Made by a program: the position numbers and the translations under genes
In this document: positions 45,073 through 54,801 of the stretch, in pieces
Position numbering within the stretch: the first letter of the stretch is position 1
Layout: the number at the start of each line of letters is the position of its first letter
The notes under the pieces: generated by a model
Database searches by the model: none
What the model was told of the DNA's origin: nothing
Seen by the model: only the letters and a program-made list of their open reading frames with translations
Source of the DNA: an uncultured Desulfovibrio sp.
GTDB taxonomy: Bacteria; Desulfobacterota; Desulfovibrionia; Desulfovibrionales; Desulfovibrionaceae
Assembly (NCBI GenBank): GCA_910587035.1
Contig: CAJUMQ010000011.1
Location: forward strand, 1-64,000
Direction: 5' to 3'
Length of the DNA stretch: 64,000 nucleotides

Positions 45073-46266
45073 ATGGGCAAAGCGAAATATGAACGCAAAA
45101 AGCCGCATGTAAACATTGGCACAATTGGCCATATTGACCATGGCAAAACCACCCTTACAGCGGCCATAACAAAGATTTCCGGCCTGAAGGGCGAGGGCAG
45201 CTTCGTATCCTATGATGAAATCGACAAGGCCCCAGAAGAAAAAGAGCGCGGCATAACCATTGCCACCGCGCATGTTGAATACGAGACCCCCAAGAGGCAT
45301 TATGCCCATGTGGACTGCCCGGGCCATGCCGACTACATCAAGAACATGATCACCGGCGCCGCCCAGATGGACGGTGGCATCCTGGTGGTTGCGGCCACAG
45401 ATGGCCCCATGCCCCAGACAAGGGAGCATATCCTGCTGGCCCGCCAGGTTGGTGTGCCCCAGTTGGTGGTATTTCTGAACAAATGCGATCTGGTTGATGA
45501 CGAGGAGCTGCTGGAGCTTGTTGAGCTGGAAGTGCGCGAGCTTCTTTCCAGCTATGACTTCCCTGGCGATGATGTGCCTGTCATTCGTGGCTCCGCCCTC
45601 AAGGCGCTGGAATGCGATGCCGCGGACGCTCCCGAAGCCAAATGCATTGACGAGCTCCTCAATGCCTGCGATACCTTTATTCCTGAGCCGCAGCGTGACA
45701 TTGACAAGCCTTTCCTGATGCCCATTGAAGATGTGTTCACCATTTCCGGTCGTGGCACAGTTGTCACCGGCAGGGTAGAGCGCGGTGTCATCAAGGTCGG
45801 TGATGAAGTTGAGATTGTGGGCATTAAGCCTACGCAGAAGACAACCTGCACAGGCGTGGAAATGTTCCGCAAGCTTCTTGACCAGGGCCAGGCTGGCGAC
45901 AACATCGGTGTGCTTCTGCGTGGCACCAAGCGTGATGACGTTGAGCGCGGACAGGTTCTTGCCGCTCCCAAATCCATCACCCCGCACAAGAAGTTCAAGG
46001 CTGAAGTTTACGTTCTCTCCAAAGAGGAAGGCGGCCGTCATACACCTTTCTTCTCCGGATACCGTCCGCAGTTCTATTTCCGCACAACGGACATAACTGG
46101 CGTGATCGATCTGCCAGAGGGTGTCGAGATGGTTATGCCTGGCGACAACTCCCAGTTTATTGTGGAGCTTATCGCCCCCATCGCCATGGAAGTGGGCCTG
46201 CGTTTCGCCATTCGTGAAGGCGGCCATACCGTTGGCTCCGGCGTAGTAACCGAAATCATCGAGTAA
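45073..46266 (+). CDS. tuf: Elongation factor Tu
   Basis: 397 residues, complete. [39 protein letters not shown] and the domain 2/3 blocks ([34 protein letters not shown]) are intact. It delivers aminoacyl-tRNA to the ribosome. GGGAG stands 8 bp before the ATG. It is co-oriented with the tRNA group upstream and rpmG downstream, as in many bacteria. Long open frames on the opposite strand are codon-bias shadows. Confidence 0.99.
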   Translation: MGKAKYERKKPHVNIGTIGHIDHGKTTLTAAITKISGLKGEGSFVSYDEIDKAPEEKERGITIATAHVEYETPKRHYAHVDCPGHADYIKNMITGAAQMDGGILVVAATDGPMPQTREHILLARQVGVPQLVVFLNKCDLVDDEELLELVELEVRELLSSYDFPGDDVPVIRGSALKALECDAADAPEAKCIDELLNACDTFIPEPQRDIDKPFLMPIEDVFTISGRGTVVTGRVERGVIKVGDEVEIVGIKPTQKTTCTGVEMFRKLLDQGQAGDNIGVLLRGTKRDDVERGQVLAAPKSITPHKKFKAEVYVLSKEEGGRHTPFFSGYRPQFYFRTTDITGVIDLPEGVEMVMPGDNSQFIVELIAPIAMEVGLRFAIREGGHTVGSGVVTEIIE

Positions 46267-46269
46267 GCC

Positions 46270-46419
46270 ATGCGTGTAAATGTTCTTCTTGCCTGCACTG
46301 AGTGCAAGCGACGCAACTATAGCACCCGAAAGAACAAAAAGAATACTACGGGCAGGCTTGAAATTAAGAAATATTGCCCCTGGGATCGCAAGCATACCTT
46401 GCATAGAGAAACCAGGTAA
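46270..46419 (+). CDS. rpmG: 50S ribosomal protein L33
   Basis: 49 residues starting [17 protein letters not shown] and ending [17 protein letters not shown]. It lies 3 bp after tuf. The first zinc pair CTEC is present, but the second is CPWD instead of CxxC, so zinc binding through four cysteines is not possible. Confidence 0.96.
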   Translation: MRVNVLLACTECKRRNYSTRKNKKNTTGRLEIKKYCPWDRKHTLHRETR

Positions 46420-46429
46420 ATCAATTTCC

Positions 46430-46454
46430 CGCGGATGAAAATTTTTCATCCGCG
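46430..46454 (+). other. Hairpin between rpmG and tRNA-Trp
   Basis: CGCGGATGAAA (46430-46440) pairs with TTTCATCCGCG (46444-46454) over a tiny loop. It lies 8 bp before tRNA-Trp; it may mark processing of the rpmG mRNA from the tRNA. Confidence 0.45.
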
Positions 46455-46462
46455 CGGCAAGC

Positions 46463-46539
46463 AGGGCAGTAGCTCCAACGGCTAGAGCAGTGGTCTCCAA
46501 AACCACTCGCTGGGGGTTCGAATCCCTCCTGCCCTGCCA
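46463..46539 (+). tRNA. tRNA-Trp (CCA)
   Basis: 77 nt with encoded CCA end. Acceptor AGGGCAG/CTGCCCT; anticodon stem GTGGT/ACCAC around CTCCAAA. Its place between rpmG and secE is typical of this operon. Confidence 0.97.
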
Positions 46540-46679
46540 TTTTATTCTGTGCACCCTCCCCACCGTGCCGGATGCATGGAAGCATGTCTGGCCGGCGCAA
46601 TGAATGATGCCGCAACTGGCGCGGCATTGCGGCAGATTTTTTTTGCCGCAAAAGCCCAATTTCTGATGGACATGGAGCC

Positions 46680-46919
46680 ATGGCAAAAAAGCAGTCGCAA
46701 GCCCAGGAGGAGAAAGCATCCTCAAGGCCAAATCCCATTAAGAGATTTATCAGCTATGTTGAGGCGTCCCGGGCTGAACTCCGCAAGGTAACGTGGCCAA
46801 CACTCAAGGAAACGCGCAAGGCGACCCTTGCAGTTCTTGGTTTTGTGGCCATAATGGCTGTCATTCTCGGCCTTATTGATCTTGGGCTTTCCAACCTGAT
46901 AAAGACCATTCTGTCCTGA
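46680..46919 (+). CDS. secE: Preprotein translocase subunit SecE
   Basis: 79 residues, single-helix type. The amphipathic motif FISYVEASRAELRKVTWPTLKETRKATL precedes one membrane helix (about 49-72). It clamps SecY in the translocon. The ribosome binding site is very close to the ATG. nusG starts 7 bp after it. Confidence 0.96.
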   Translation: MAKKQSQAQEEKASSRPNPIKRFISYVEASRAELRKVTWPTLKETRKATLAVLGFVAIMAVILGLIDLGLSNLIKTILS

Positions 46920-46926
46920 TAATATC

Positions 46927-47508
46927 ATGAAAGAGACCCCAGATACACCCATGGCGGAGGAAACCCAGGCCGCCAGGCCCCGCTGGTATATAGTGCACAC
47001 ATACTCCGGCTTTGAGCAGCGCGTGCAGAAGACCATACGGGAAATGCAGCGCACAGGTCAGGACGAAGGGCTTATAGACCAGGTCATTGTGCCCATAGAA
47101 AATGTCCAGGAACCAAGCCGCCAGGGTCCGGAGCCACGCACAACCAAACGCAAATTTTATCCCGGGTATATAATGATACGCATGGTGATGACAGATTTTT
47201 CCTGGCATCTTGTGCAATCAATACCCAAGGTGACAGGATTTGTGGGTGGCAAGAACCGTCCGGCGCCAATGATGGATCATGAAGCCGAGCGCATCCTCGG
47301 GCAGATGGAATCCAGCAAGGACAAACCAAGGCCCAAATTCAATTTCAATGTGGGCGACGAGGTGCGCGTGCTGGAAGGTCCATTCAAGGATTTTAATGGC
47401 GTTGTAGAAGATGTGAACCATGACAAGGGCAAACTCAGGGTTTCAGTTTCCGTTTTTGGCAGACAGACACCGGTTGAGCTTGATTTTACTTATGTTTCCA
47501 AAGGCTAG
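46927..47508 (+). CDS. nusG: Transcription antitermination protein NusG
   Basis: 193 residues. WYIVHTYSGFEQRVQKTI, KRKFYPGYIMIRMVM and VGGKNRPAPM form the NGN domain; the KOW domain has VGDEVRVLEGPFKDFNGVVEDVN. It couples RNA polymerase with the ribosome or Rho. The start may instead be at the ATG 24 bp downstream (MAEETQ). Confidence 0.97.
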   Translation: MKETPDTPMAEETQAARPRWYIVHTYSGFEQRVQKTIREMQRTGQDEGLIDQVIVPIENVQEPSRQGPEPRTTKRKFYPGYIMIRMVMTDFSWHLVQSIPKVTGFVGGKNRPAPMMDHEAERILGQMESSKDKPRPKFNFNVGDEVRVLEGPFKDFNGVVEDVNHDKGKLRVSVSVFGRQTPVELDFTYVSKG

Positions 47509-47571
47509 ATAATCCGGATATCCGTCAACTCCGGCCCAGGCCGGTTTTAATTCGCATTCAAGGATAAAATA

Positions 47572-47994
47572 ATGGCTAAAAAGGAAGTTGCGAAAATCAA
47601 ATTGCAAATCCCCGCTGGCGCAGCCAACCCCTCGCCTCCGGTTGGTCCGGCACTTGGCCAGCATGGCCTGAATATCATGGCCTTTTGCAAGGAATTCAAT
47701 GCTCGCACCCAGGATCAGAAGGGCATGATTATCCCCGTGATTATCACGGTGTTTTCTGATCGCTCTTTCACTTTTATAACCAAGACGCCGCCTGCGCCTG
47801 TGCTTATCCTCAAGGCAGCCAAAATCGAGAAGGGCTCTGGCGAGCCCAACAGAAACAAGGTTGGCAAACTGACCCATGCCCAGGTTGAGGAGATAGCCAA
47901 ATTGAAAATGCCGGATCTCAATGCAGCAAGCCTGGAAGCCGCTGTGAAAACCATTGCTGGTACCGCGCGCAGCATGGGTATCGAGGTGCAATAA
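47572..47994 (+). CDS. rplK: 50S ribosomal protein L11
   Basis: 140 residues. [35 protein letters not shown] near the N-terminus is the L11 signature; the C-terminal half binds 23S rRNA at the GTPase centre. AAGGA precedes the ATG. Confidence 0.98.
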   Translation: MAKKEVAKIKLQIPAGAANPSPPVGPALGQHGLNIMAFCKEFNARTQDQKGMIIPVIITVFSDRSFTFITKTPPAPVLILKAAKIEKGSGEPNRNKVGKLTHAQVEEIAKLKMPDLNAASLEAAVKTIAGTARSMGIEVQ

Positions 47995-48127
47995 AGTAAC
48001 CATACAAGCCGGCAGGTACAGGTCGCTACCCCTGATGCACATTTCTCATTGCGCAACAGACAAGGGTTTCGTTAAATCAAACGCACTGCCTGATTTTGGC
48101 AGGAGATAAAACGAAAAGGATAGAATA

Positions 48128-48835
48128 ATGCCCAGGCATGGCAAAAAATTTCGCAAGGCTCTTGATGCCTGCGATGTACAGGAAAAATATGGAGTCGAGG
48201 AGGCCGTCAGCAAGTCCCTTGACGCATCCTTCGCCAAATTTGATGAAAGTGTTGATGTTGCGCTGAAGCTTGGCGTGGATCCCAAATATTCTGATCAAAT
48301 GGTTCGTGGCGCTGTCACGCTGCCCAATGGCCTTGGCAAGACCGTGCGTGTGGCCGTTTTCTGCAAAGGTGAGAAGCAGGCAGAAGCAAAGGCTGCAGGC
48401 GCTGATTATGTCGGCGCGGAGGATCTGGTCGCAAAGATCAAGGAAGGCTGGCTTGATTTTGACGCAGCCGTGGCCACTCCCGATGTCATGGCTCTTGTTG
48501 GTCAGATTGGCCGTGTTCTCGGCCCCCGTGGCCTTATGCCCAATGCCAAGACCGGTTCTGTCACTTTCGATGTTGCCAAGGCTGTCAACGAGCTGAAGGC
48601 GGGCAGGGTGGACTTTAAAGTTGACAAGGCTGGCGTGCTGCACGCCCCACTGGGCAAGGTTTCCTTTGGACCGGAAAAAATTCTTGGCAATCTCAAGGCT
48701 TTTCTTGATACTGTCAACAGGCTCAAGCCCTCCGGAGCAAAGGGCACCTATATGCAGTCCATGGCCGTGTCTACCACCATGGGGCCAGGCCTCAAGATTG
48801 ATATGAATCAGGTCAAAAAATTTCTTGAACGCTAA
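48128..48835 (+). CDS. rplA: 50S ribosomal protein L1
   Basis: 235 residues. [45 protein letters not shown] and [18 protein letters not shown] are family blocks. The rplK-rplA spacer is 133 bp, longer than in enterics, with a small hairpin CTGCC/GGCAG shortly before the ribosome binding site AAAAGGA, a possible autoregulatory spot. Confidence 0.98.
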   Translation: MPRHGKKFRKALDACDVQEKYGVEEAVSKSLDASFAKFDESVDVALKLGVDPKYSDQMVRGAVTLPNGLGKTVRVAVFCKGEKQAEAKAAGADYVGAEDLVAKIKEGWLDFDAAVATPDVMALVGQIGRVLGPRGLMPNAKTGSVTFDVAKAVNELKAGRVDFKVDKAGVLHAPLGKVSFGPEKILGNLKAFLDTVNRLKPSGAKGTYMQSMAVSTTMGPGLKIDMNQVKKFLER

Positions 48836-48869
48836 TTCTGCGTTCTTGTTTGCCGCATGACGGCAAATG

Positions 48870-48984
48870 TGTATGGAAGTGGAATTCGGGTCGGAGACGG
48901 CAGGTGGCTATGCCTTAATTTCCTGTCCAGACTTGTCTTTGGCTCGGCTTTCCATCCGGAAACCCTTATCGTGAGAGGTTTCAC
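48870..48984 (+). promoter_or_regulatory. Ribosomal L10 leader
   Basis: The 149-nt spacer before rplJ has the L10-leader arrangement: GGAGACGGCAGGTGG, an alanine-free linker TTAATTTCCTG, CAGACTTGTC and a terminal stem near the start. The L10(L12)4 complex is known to bind such leaders and repress rplJL. The assignment is by pattern only. Confidence 0.65.
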
Positions 48985-49512
48985 GTGAACAAGTCTGAAA
49001 AAGCCGCCATCATTGCAGATATCAAGGAAAGAGCCAATGGCGCTTCCCTGGCGGCAATCACCGACTTCAAGGGCATGACGGTTGAAGAGCTGACTGGCCT
49101 AAGAGTGCGCCTGCGCAATGTTGGTGGCGAATATCATGTCGTCAAAAACACTCTTGCCAGAATTGCCTTGACCGATGGCAGACATGACGTAATCAAGGAT
49201 AAATTCCATGAGAATTGCGCCATTGCCTTTGCCTTTGATGATCCAGTGCAGGTTGCCAAGGCTTTGGGTGATTTTGCCAAGCAGAATAAACTCTTTGTTC
49301 TGCGTTGCGCAAGCCTTGATGGCAAAGCCATGGATGCCGCGCAGATAGACGCCCTGTCAAAACTGCCAGGACGTGAACAGCTGCTCGGCCAGATGCTCGG
49401 CACGATGAATGCCGTTCCAACCAATTTTGTATCACTGTTCGCCAATGTCATCCGTGGCCTCCTCTATGCCCTGAAAGCCATAGAGGAGCAAAAGCAGGCC
49501 CAGGCCGGTTAA
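48985..49512 (+). CDS. rplJ: 50S ribosomal protein L10
   Basis: 175 residues with a GTG start behind [40 protein letters not shown] and [12 protein letters not shown] are typical; the C-terminal helix carries L7/L12 dimers. Confidence 0.98.
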   Translation: MNKSEKAAIIADIKERANGASLAAITDFKGMTVEELTGLRVRLRNVGGEYHVVKNTLARIALTDGRHDVIKDKFHENCAIAFAFDDPVQVAKALGDFAKQNKLFVLRCASLDGKAMDAAQIDALSKLPGREQLLGQMLGTMNAVPTNFVSLFANVIRGLLYALKAIEEQKQAQAG

Positions 49513-49555
49513 ATTTGGCATTGCAGCAGTAAAAGCCAGAGATCAGGAGAATATC

Positions 49556-49945
49556 ATGGCAGTTACCAAAGAAGAAGTTGTTGAATTCATTTCCAACATG
49601 ACAGTGCTTGAGCTTTCCGAATTCATCAAGGAGCTTGAAGAGAAATTCGGCGTATCCGCTGCAGCCCCCGCCGCGGCCATGGTTATGGCCGCTCCTGCTG
49701 GCGGTGGTGAAGCCGCTGCCCCGGCCGAGGAAAAAACCGAGTTTGACGTAGTCCTCAAGGCTCCTGGCGCCAACAAGATTGCAGTCATCAAGGTTGTCCG
49801 CGCCCTTACCAGCCTTGGTCTCAAAGAAGCCAAGGAAAAGGTCGATGGCGCGCCCTCCACACTCAAGGAAGGAGTCTCCAAGGAAGAGGCCGAAGAAGCC
49901 AAGAAACAGCTCACCGAGGCCGGCGCCGAGGTCGAGATCAAGTAG
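49556..49945 (+). CDS. rplL: 50S ribosomal protein L7/L12
   Basis: 129 residues. An N-terminal dimerisation helix pair, an Ala/Pro/Gly hinge (about 35-58), and the C-terminal domain with [22 protein letters not shown] and [15 protein letters not shown]. It recruits translational GTPases. A palindrome and the rpoB leader follow. Confidence 0.98.
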   Translation: MAVTKEEVVEFISNMTVLELSEFIKELEEKFGVSAAAPAAAMVMAAPAGGGEAAAPAEEKTEFDVVLKAPGANKIAVIKVVRALTSLGLKEAKEKVDGAPSTLKEGVSKEEAEEAKKQLTEAGAEVEIK

Positions 49946-49984
49946 CTTTTTCCCCATTTTGTGGATCTTGCAGTATCCACGCTC

Positions 49985-50020
49985 AATATGCCGGCATGCT
50001 ATCCATCATGCCGGCATATT
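49985..50020 (+). terminator. Palindrome after rplL
   Basis: A perfect 14-bp inverted repeat, AATATGCCGGCATG (49985-49998) and CATGCCGGCATATT (50007-50020), followed 11 bp later by TTTTTT. It probably ends or weakens transcription from the ribosomal genes before the rpoB promoter. It is part of a 427-bp gene-free spacer. Confidence 0.6.
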
Positions 50021-50112
50021 TATTGCAATATTTTTTCCATCAATTCGTATCGCGTTTGTGTTTTGCCCATAAAACACTTGACAATATGCGATTTTTTTTT
50101 GCAAATTTCCCC

Positions 50113-50142
50113 TTGCCAGTTTTGGTTTGTATATTATATGAT
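50113..50142 (+). promoter_or_regulatory. Candidate rpoBC promoter
   Basis: TTGCCA (50113-50118), an 18-bp spacer and TATGAT (50137-50142). A second -35-like TTGACA lies at 50078-50083 but has no good -10. Transcription would start near 50149, giving a leader of about 224 nt before rpoB. Confidence 0.45.
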
Positions 50143-50229
50143 AATACGTTCAATCTCACTATCGGAGGTTAATTGTCCCATTTCATAAACGGCTGTAAAT
50201 ATGCTTAATTTCCTTTTCGTGTCTTGATT

Positions 50230-50262
50230 CCAATTTTCGCGCAACTGCGAAAATTGGTTTTT
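50230..50262 (+). terminator. Intrinsic terminator (attenuator) in the rpoB leader
   Basis: CCAATTTTCGC (50230-50240) pairs perfectly with GCGAAAATTGG (50247-50257) over a 6-base loop, directly followed by TTTTT. It lies between the candidate promoter and the rpoB start at 50373, with no gene in between except a possible 11-codon leader frame from TTG 50173 behind GGAGG. Confidence 0.75.
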
Positions 50263-50372
50263 GTTGTCTCCGGCATACATTGCAGCTAGTCGCCATATTT
50301 TCAAGGGTGCAACGAATTCCAGCTCCCCGGGCTGACTATCCCGGCGCAACCGCTAGCCGTCTTGAGGTACCC

Positions 50373-53300
50373 ATGAGCCAGCTTATAAAGCAGTTTGGTA
50401 AGATTGAGAATGCCTATCCTGTACCACATCTGCTTAATCTCCAGATTGATTCCTATCGCAAATTTTTGCAGGAAGGCGTGGACGACGCCCTGCGCAATCC
50501 CAATGAAGGCCTTGATGGCGTTTTTCATACAGTCTTTCCCATCGAGGATTTTAACAAGACCGCAAGCCTGGAATTTGTCAGCTACGAAATCCAGGATCCC
50601 AAATATGATCAGACCGAATGCATCTCCAAAGGCCTGACTTATGAAGCTCCAATGCGCATCAAGGTTCGCCTGGTGGTTTATGACGCCGATGAATCTTCCG
50701 GCACCAAGACCATACGCGACATCAAGGAGCAGGACATATATTTTGGCACTCTGCCCCTGATGACGGAAAAGGGGACATTTATCATTAATGGCACTGAGCG
50801 TGTCATTGTCAACCAGCTTCAGCGCTCCCCTGGCATAATTTTCGAGCATGATAGCGGCAAGACACATACCAGCCGCAAGGTTCTCTATTCCTGCCGCATC
50901 ATACCCATGCGCGGCTCCTGGCTTGATTTTGATTTTGACCATAAGGACATCCTGTATGTGCGCATAGACAGGCGCCGCAAGATGCCTGCCACCATATTGT
51001 TTAAAGCCATGGGCATGAGCAAGGAGCAAATTCTTGATCATTTCTACAGCCGTGAATATTACAGGCTGCATTCTGATGGCTCCCTTTGGTGGGAGGTTGA
51101 AAAAAATCTCTATCGCAAAGAGACTGCTTTCAAGGATATCTCCGATGCCCAGGGCAATGTCATTGCAAAAGCCGGCAAGCCCCTCACCAAGAGGGCCTGG
51201 CGTCTCATATGCGAGGCTGGCATAGAGACCATCGAAGTTCCGCCAGATATGGTGAGAGGACTTTTTCTTGCCGAGGATATTGTCGATCCAAACACCAAGG
51301 AAGTGCTGGCCGAGGCTGCCGATGAGGTTGATCAGACTCTGCTGGACAAGCTTCAGGAAGCTGGCATAGAAAGATTCGCTGTGCTTCATACCAGGGGCAC
51401 GGATACTTCCTCTTCCATTCGCGATACCCTTGTGCAGGATCACATCGCTGATCAGCAGAAGGCTCAGGAGGAGATCTACAAGCGGCTGCGTCCATCATCT
51501 CCCCCAACACCGGAAATTGCAGCCAGCTTTTTTGACAATCTGTTCAGAAATCCCGACTATTATGACCTCTCCGCCGTTGGCCGCTACAAGCTCAACCAGA
51601 GGCTGGGCCTGAAGGAGCCGGATGATCTGCACATATTAAGCGACAATGACATCCTCACTGCCATCAAGGTTCTTGTGAAACTGAAGGACAGCCACGGACC
51701 GGCCGATGACATTGATCATCTTGGCAATCGTCGTGTGCGTCTGGTGGGTGAGCTGGTTGAGAACCAGTATCGCATCGGCCTTGTGCGCATGGAGCGGGCC
51801 ATCAAGGAGCGCATGAGCCTACAGGAAATTTCCACCCTGATGCCTCATGATCTGATCAATCCCAAGCCTGTGGCTGCAGTGCTGAAGGAATTTTTTGGCA
51901 CATCCCAGCTTTCACAGTTTATGGATCAGACCAACTCCCTTTCCGAGGTCACCCACAAAAGACGTCTCTCCGCCCTGGGCCCGGGCGGCCTGACACGCGA
52001 ACGGGCCGGTTTTGAGGTTCGGGATGTGCATACATCCCATTATGGCCGCATCTGCCCCATTGAAACACCCGAAGGCCCGAACATTGGCCTCATTGTATCT
52101 TTGACCACCTACGCCAGGGTCAATGATTTCGGCTTTATTGAAACTCCCTACAGGGTTGTGCGCGATGCCAGGGTCACCGATGATGTGGTGCATCTGGATG
52201 CCTCGCGTGAGGGCGATTTTGTCATTGCCCAGGCCGATGTGCGCCTGAACAGGGAAACCGGCGAAATTCTCGATGATTATGTGACCGTGCGCGTGCGTGG
52301 CGAAGTGGAAATGCGCCCCCGTGAGGAAGTGACACACATGGACATTTCTCCGGGCCAGATGGTGTCCATTTCAGCAGCCCTCATTCCATTTCTGGAGCAT
52401 GATGATGCCAACCGTGCGCTTATGGGTTCCAACATGCAGCGTCAGGCTGTGCCGCTTCTGCGGTCCGAAAAACCCCTTGTGGGCACAGGGATGGAAACCG
52501 ATGTCGCGCGGGATTCCGGCGCCTGCATAGTCGCTCCAGCTGACGGACGGGTGGAATATGTCGATGCCGATCGTATCGTTGTTGCCTATGATGGGGACAT
52601 TTATCCCCGGCAGGGTGGCGTGCGCGCCTATGATCTGCTCAAATTTCACAAATCAAACCAGAACTCATGTTTTGGCCAGAAACCAACCTGCCAGCCTGGA
52701 CAGATTGTTAAAAAAGGGCAGATCCTGGCGGATGGGCCTGGCATAGATGAGGGGCAGCTTGCCCTTGGCAAAAACCTGGTTGTGGCCTTCATGCCCTGGT
52801 GCGGGTACAATTACGAAGACTCGATTCTCATTTCCGAACGTGTTGTCAAGGAGGATATATTTACCTCCATCCATATTGAGGAGTTTGAGGTTGTTGCAAG
52901 AGATACCAAGCTTGGCGCCGAGGAAATAACACGCGACATCCCCAATGTCAGCGAGGAGATGCTCCGCAATCTTGATGAAAGCGGCATCATTCGCATTGGC
53001 GCCCCCGTCAAGCCAGACGACATTCTTGTGGGCAAGATTACACCAAAGGGCGAGACCCAGCTTACTCCTGAAGAGAAGCTGCTAAGGGCCATCTTTGGCG
53101 AAAAGGCCAGGGATGTGAAAAATACATCACTCAAGGTGCCACCAGGAGTGGAGGGCACTGTCATCGATGTAAAGGTGTTCAACCGCAGATCTGGCGAAAA
53201 GGATGAGCGCACACTGGCCATTGAGGCCAGTGAAAAGGCTGCCCTGGATCAGAAGGAAGCAGATCATATTGACGCTCTTACAAGACGCACCCGTGACCTT

Positions 53301-54548
53301 CTGGCTCCTCATGTGGTAGGCAAGCAGGTTGCAGCCTCCGTGCCAGGAAAGCGCAAGAATGAGGTTGTCATAGAGGCCGGTGCTGCGCTTACCAGGGCCC
53401 AGCTTGCAAAAATTCCCGTCAAAAAACTTGGTGGTCTTTTTAAAAGCCGCGAAGTTAATGACGAGGTGTCCAGCCTCCTCACTTCATATGAAAGGCAGGT
53501 TTCATATCTGCATGACATATATGAATCCAAACGCGATAAAGTCAGCGAGGGCGATGATCTGCCGCCAGGCGTGATAAAGATGGTAAAGGTATATGTTGCC
53601 ATCAAACGCAAGCTCTCTGTGGGCGACAAAATGGCCGGCAGACACGGCAACAAGGGTGTCGTTTCTTGCATACTGCCAGAAGAGGATATGCCATTTTTCG
53701 CTGATGGACGCCCGGTTGACATTGTGCTTAATCCCCTTGGTGTGCCTTCGCGCATGAATATAGGCCAGATCATGGAGACCCATCTGGGCTGGGGCGCCAG
53801 GGAGCTGGGGCGCCAGCTTGCCGAGCTGGTGGATTCAGGCCAGGCATTGCAGGTAACTCGGGATGAGGTCAAATCCGTCTTCAATTCGCCTGAAATAACA
53901 AAACTGATAGACGAAATGAGTGATGAGGAGTTTATCGCATCCGTACAACGCCTGCGGGAAGGCATAATCACGCGCACACCGGTTTTTGACAGCGCCACGG
54001 AGGCTGACATCTGGGGCTGGATGGACAAGGCCGGTCTGCCAAATGATGGCAAGGCCATTCTTTATGATGGCCGCACAGGCGAAAGATTCAAAAACCGGGT
54101 TACAACCGGAGTTATGTATATCCTTAAACTCCATCACCTTGTTGATGAAAAGATACATGCCCGCTCAACGGGCCCATATTCGCTTGTCACGCAGCAGCCT
54201 TTGGGTGGCAAGGCCCAGTTTGGCGGCCAGAGGCTTGGTGAAATGGAGGTCTGGGCACTTGAGGCATACGGGGCTGCCTATCTTCTGCAGGAATTCCTCA
54301 CTGTAAAATCGGATGATGTGGCAGGCCGCGTGAAGATGTATGAGAAAATTGTCAAGGGAGACAATTTCCTTGAGGCTGGGCTGCCAGAATCCTTCAATGT
54401 TCTTGTCAAGGAGCTCATGAGCCTCGGCCTGGATGTGAATCTGCATCAGGAAGAAGGCAAGAAGAAGCCTAAACGCACAGGCTGGATGCGTGAAATTGAG
54501 GAAGATGCTGGCATAAGGAAGGATGATCAGGATTCCACATCATTGTGA
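50373..54548 (+). CDS. rpoB: RNA polymerase beta subunit
   Basis: 1391 residues, full length. The N-terminal lobe, the rifampicin pocket region ([40 protein letters not shown], in family form), the catalytic-centre segments [15 protein letters not shown] and [14 protein letters not shown], and the C-terminal [20 protein letters not shown] are intact. ATG 50373 follows GAGG by 6 bp; the longer frame from 50280 lies in the leader. rpoC starts 253 bp downstream, an unusually wide gap. Confidence 0.99.
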   Translation: MSQLIKQFGKIENAYPVPHLLNLQIDSYRKFLQEGVDDALRNPNEGLDGVFHTVFPIEDFNKTASLEFVSYEIQDPKYDQTECISKGLTYEAPMRIKVRLVVYDADESSGTKTIRDIKEQDIYFGTLPLMTEKGTFIINGTERVIVNQLQRSPGIIFEHDSGKTHTSRKVLYSCRIIPMRGSWLDFDFDHKDILYVRIDRRRKMPATILFKAMGMSKEQILDHFYSREYYRLHSDGSLWWEVEKNLYRKETAFKDISDAQGNVIAKAGKPLTKRAWRLICEAGIETIEVPPDMVRGLFLAEDIVDPNTKEVLAEAADEVDQTLLDKLQEAGIERFAVLHTRGTDTSSSIRDTLVQDHIADQQKAQEEIYKRLRPSSPPTPEIAASFFDNLFRNPDYYDLSAVGRYKLNQRLGLKEPDDLHILSDNDILTAIKVLVKLKDSHGPADDIDHLGNRRVRLVGELVENQYRIGLVRMERAIKERMSLQEISTLMPHDLINPKPVAAVLKEFFGTSQLSQFMDQTNSLSEVTHKRRLSALGPGGLTRERAGFEVRDVHTSHYGRICPIETPEGPNIGLIVSLTTYARVNDFGFIETPYRVVRDARVTDDVVHLDASREGDFVIAQADVRLNRETGEILDDYVTVRVRGEVEMRPREEVTHMDISPGQMVSISAALIPFLEHDDANRALMGSNMQRQAVPLLRSEKPLVGTGMETDVARDSGACIVAPADGRVEYVDADRIVVAYDGDIYPRQGGVRAYDLLKFHKSNQNSCFGQKPTCQPGQIVKKGQILADGPGIDEGQLALGKNLVVAFMPWCGYNYEDSILISERVVKEDIFTSIHIEEFEVVARDTKLGAEEITRDIPNVSEEMLRNLDESGIIRIGAPVKPDDILVGKITPKGETQLTPEEKLLRAIFGEKARDVKNTSLKVPPGVEGTVIDVKVFNRRSGEKDERTLAIEASEKAALDQKEADHIDALTRRTRDLLAPHVVGKQVAASVPGKRKNEVVIEAGAALTRAQLAKIPVKKLGGLFKSREVNDEVSSLLTSYERQVSYLHDIYESKRDKVSEGDDLPPGVIKMVKVYVAIKRKLSVGDKMAGRHGNKGVVSCILPEEDMPFFADGRPVDIVLNPLGVPSRMNIGQIMETHLGWGARELGRQLAELVDSGQALQVTRDEVKSVFNSPEITKLIDEMSDEEFIASVQRLREGIITRTPVFDSATEADIWGWMDKAGLPNDGKAILYDGRTGERFKNRVTTGVMYILKLHHLVDEKIHARSTGPYSLVTQQPLGGKAQFGGQRLGEMEVWALEAYGAAYLLQEFLTVKSDDVAGRVKMYEKIVKGDNFLEAGLPESFNVLVKELMSLGLDVNLHQEEGKKKPKRTGWMREIEEDAGIRKDDQDSTSL

Positions 54549-54589
54549 ATCGGATTTTCCCACAATTCCAGGGTCTAGACCTGTAGAAT

Positions 54590-54725
54590 ATAGCGTATCT
54601 CCAATGAGAATGGGCATCGATCCCGTCCCTTGGAGAGGACGGGTTGGCCAGTAGCGAACAGCAAAATTTTGTTTTGCCGTGGAGCGCCTGGCCGTATGGT
54701 TGAAATTGGGACAATTTCAACCGCT
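54590..54725 (+). repeat. Diverged R1-like hairpin repeat between rpoB and rpoC
   Basis: The spacer contains CCCGTCC/GGACGGG (54622-54628 with 54637-54643), GCAAAA/TTTTGC (54661-54677) and TTGAAATTG (54700-54708) with CAATTTCAA (54712-54720). The last is preceded by GTATGG, as GCATGG precedes the same stem in R1 copy B, and the upstream words AGCGAACAGC and GGAGCGCC echo copy B. The stem is kept while its sequence differs, so this is probably a diverged member of R1. Confidence 0.5.
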
Positions 54726-54801
54726 GCAAGCCATAATATTTGCCGAGCTGGACATCCTGATGTCCAGCCGGCAGTCATATAAAAAAGGCGGGAAATCATA
54801 T

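Noticed and set aside
44857..46731. 624-residue open frame on the minus strand across tuf, rpmG and tRNA genes
   Set aside because: It is antisense to tuf and to two tRNA genes and its composition follows the tuf codon pattern; no domain is recognisable.
50301..51443. 380-residue minus-strand frame opposite rpoB
   Set aside because: Shadow of rpoB codon use; it crosses the start of rpoB.
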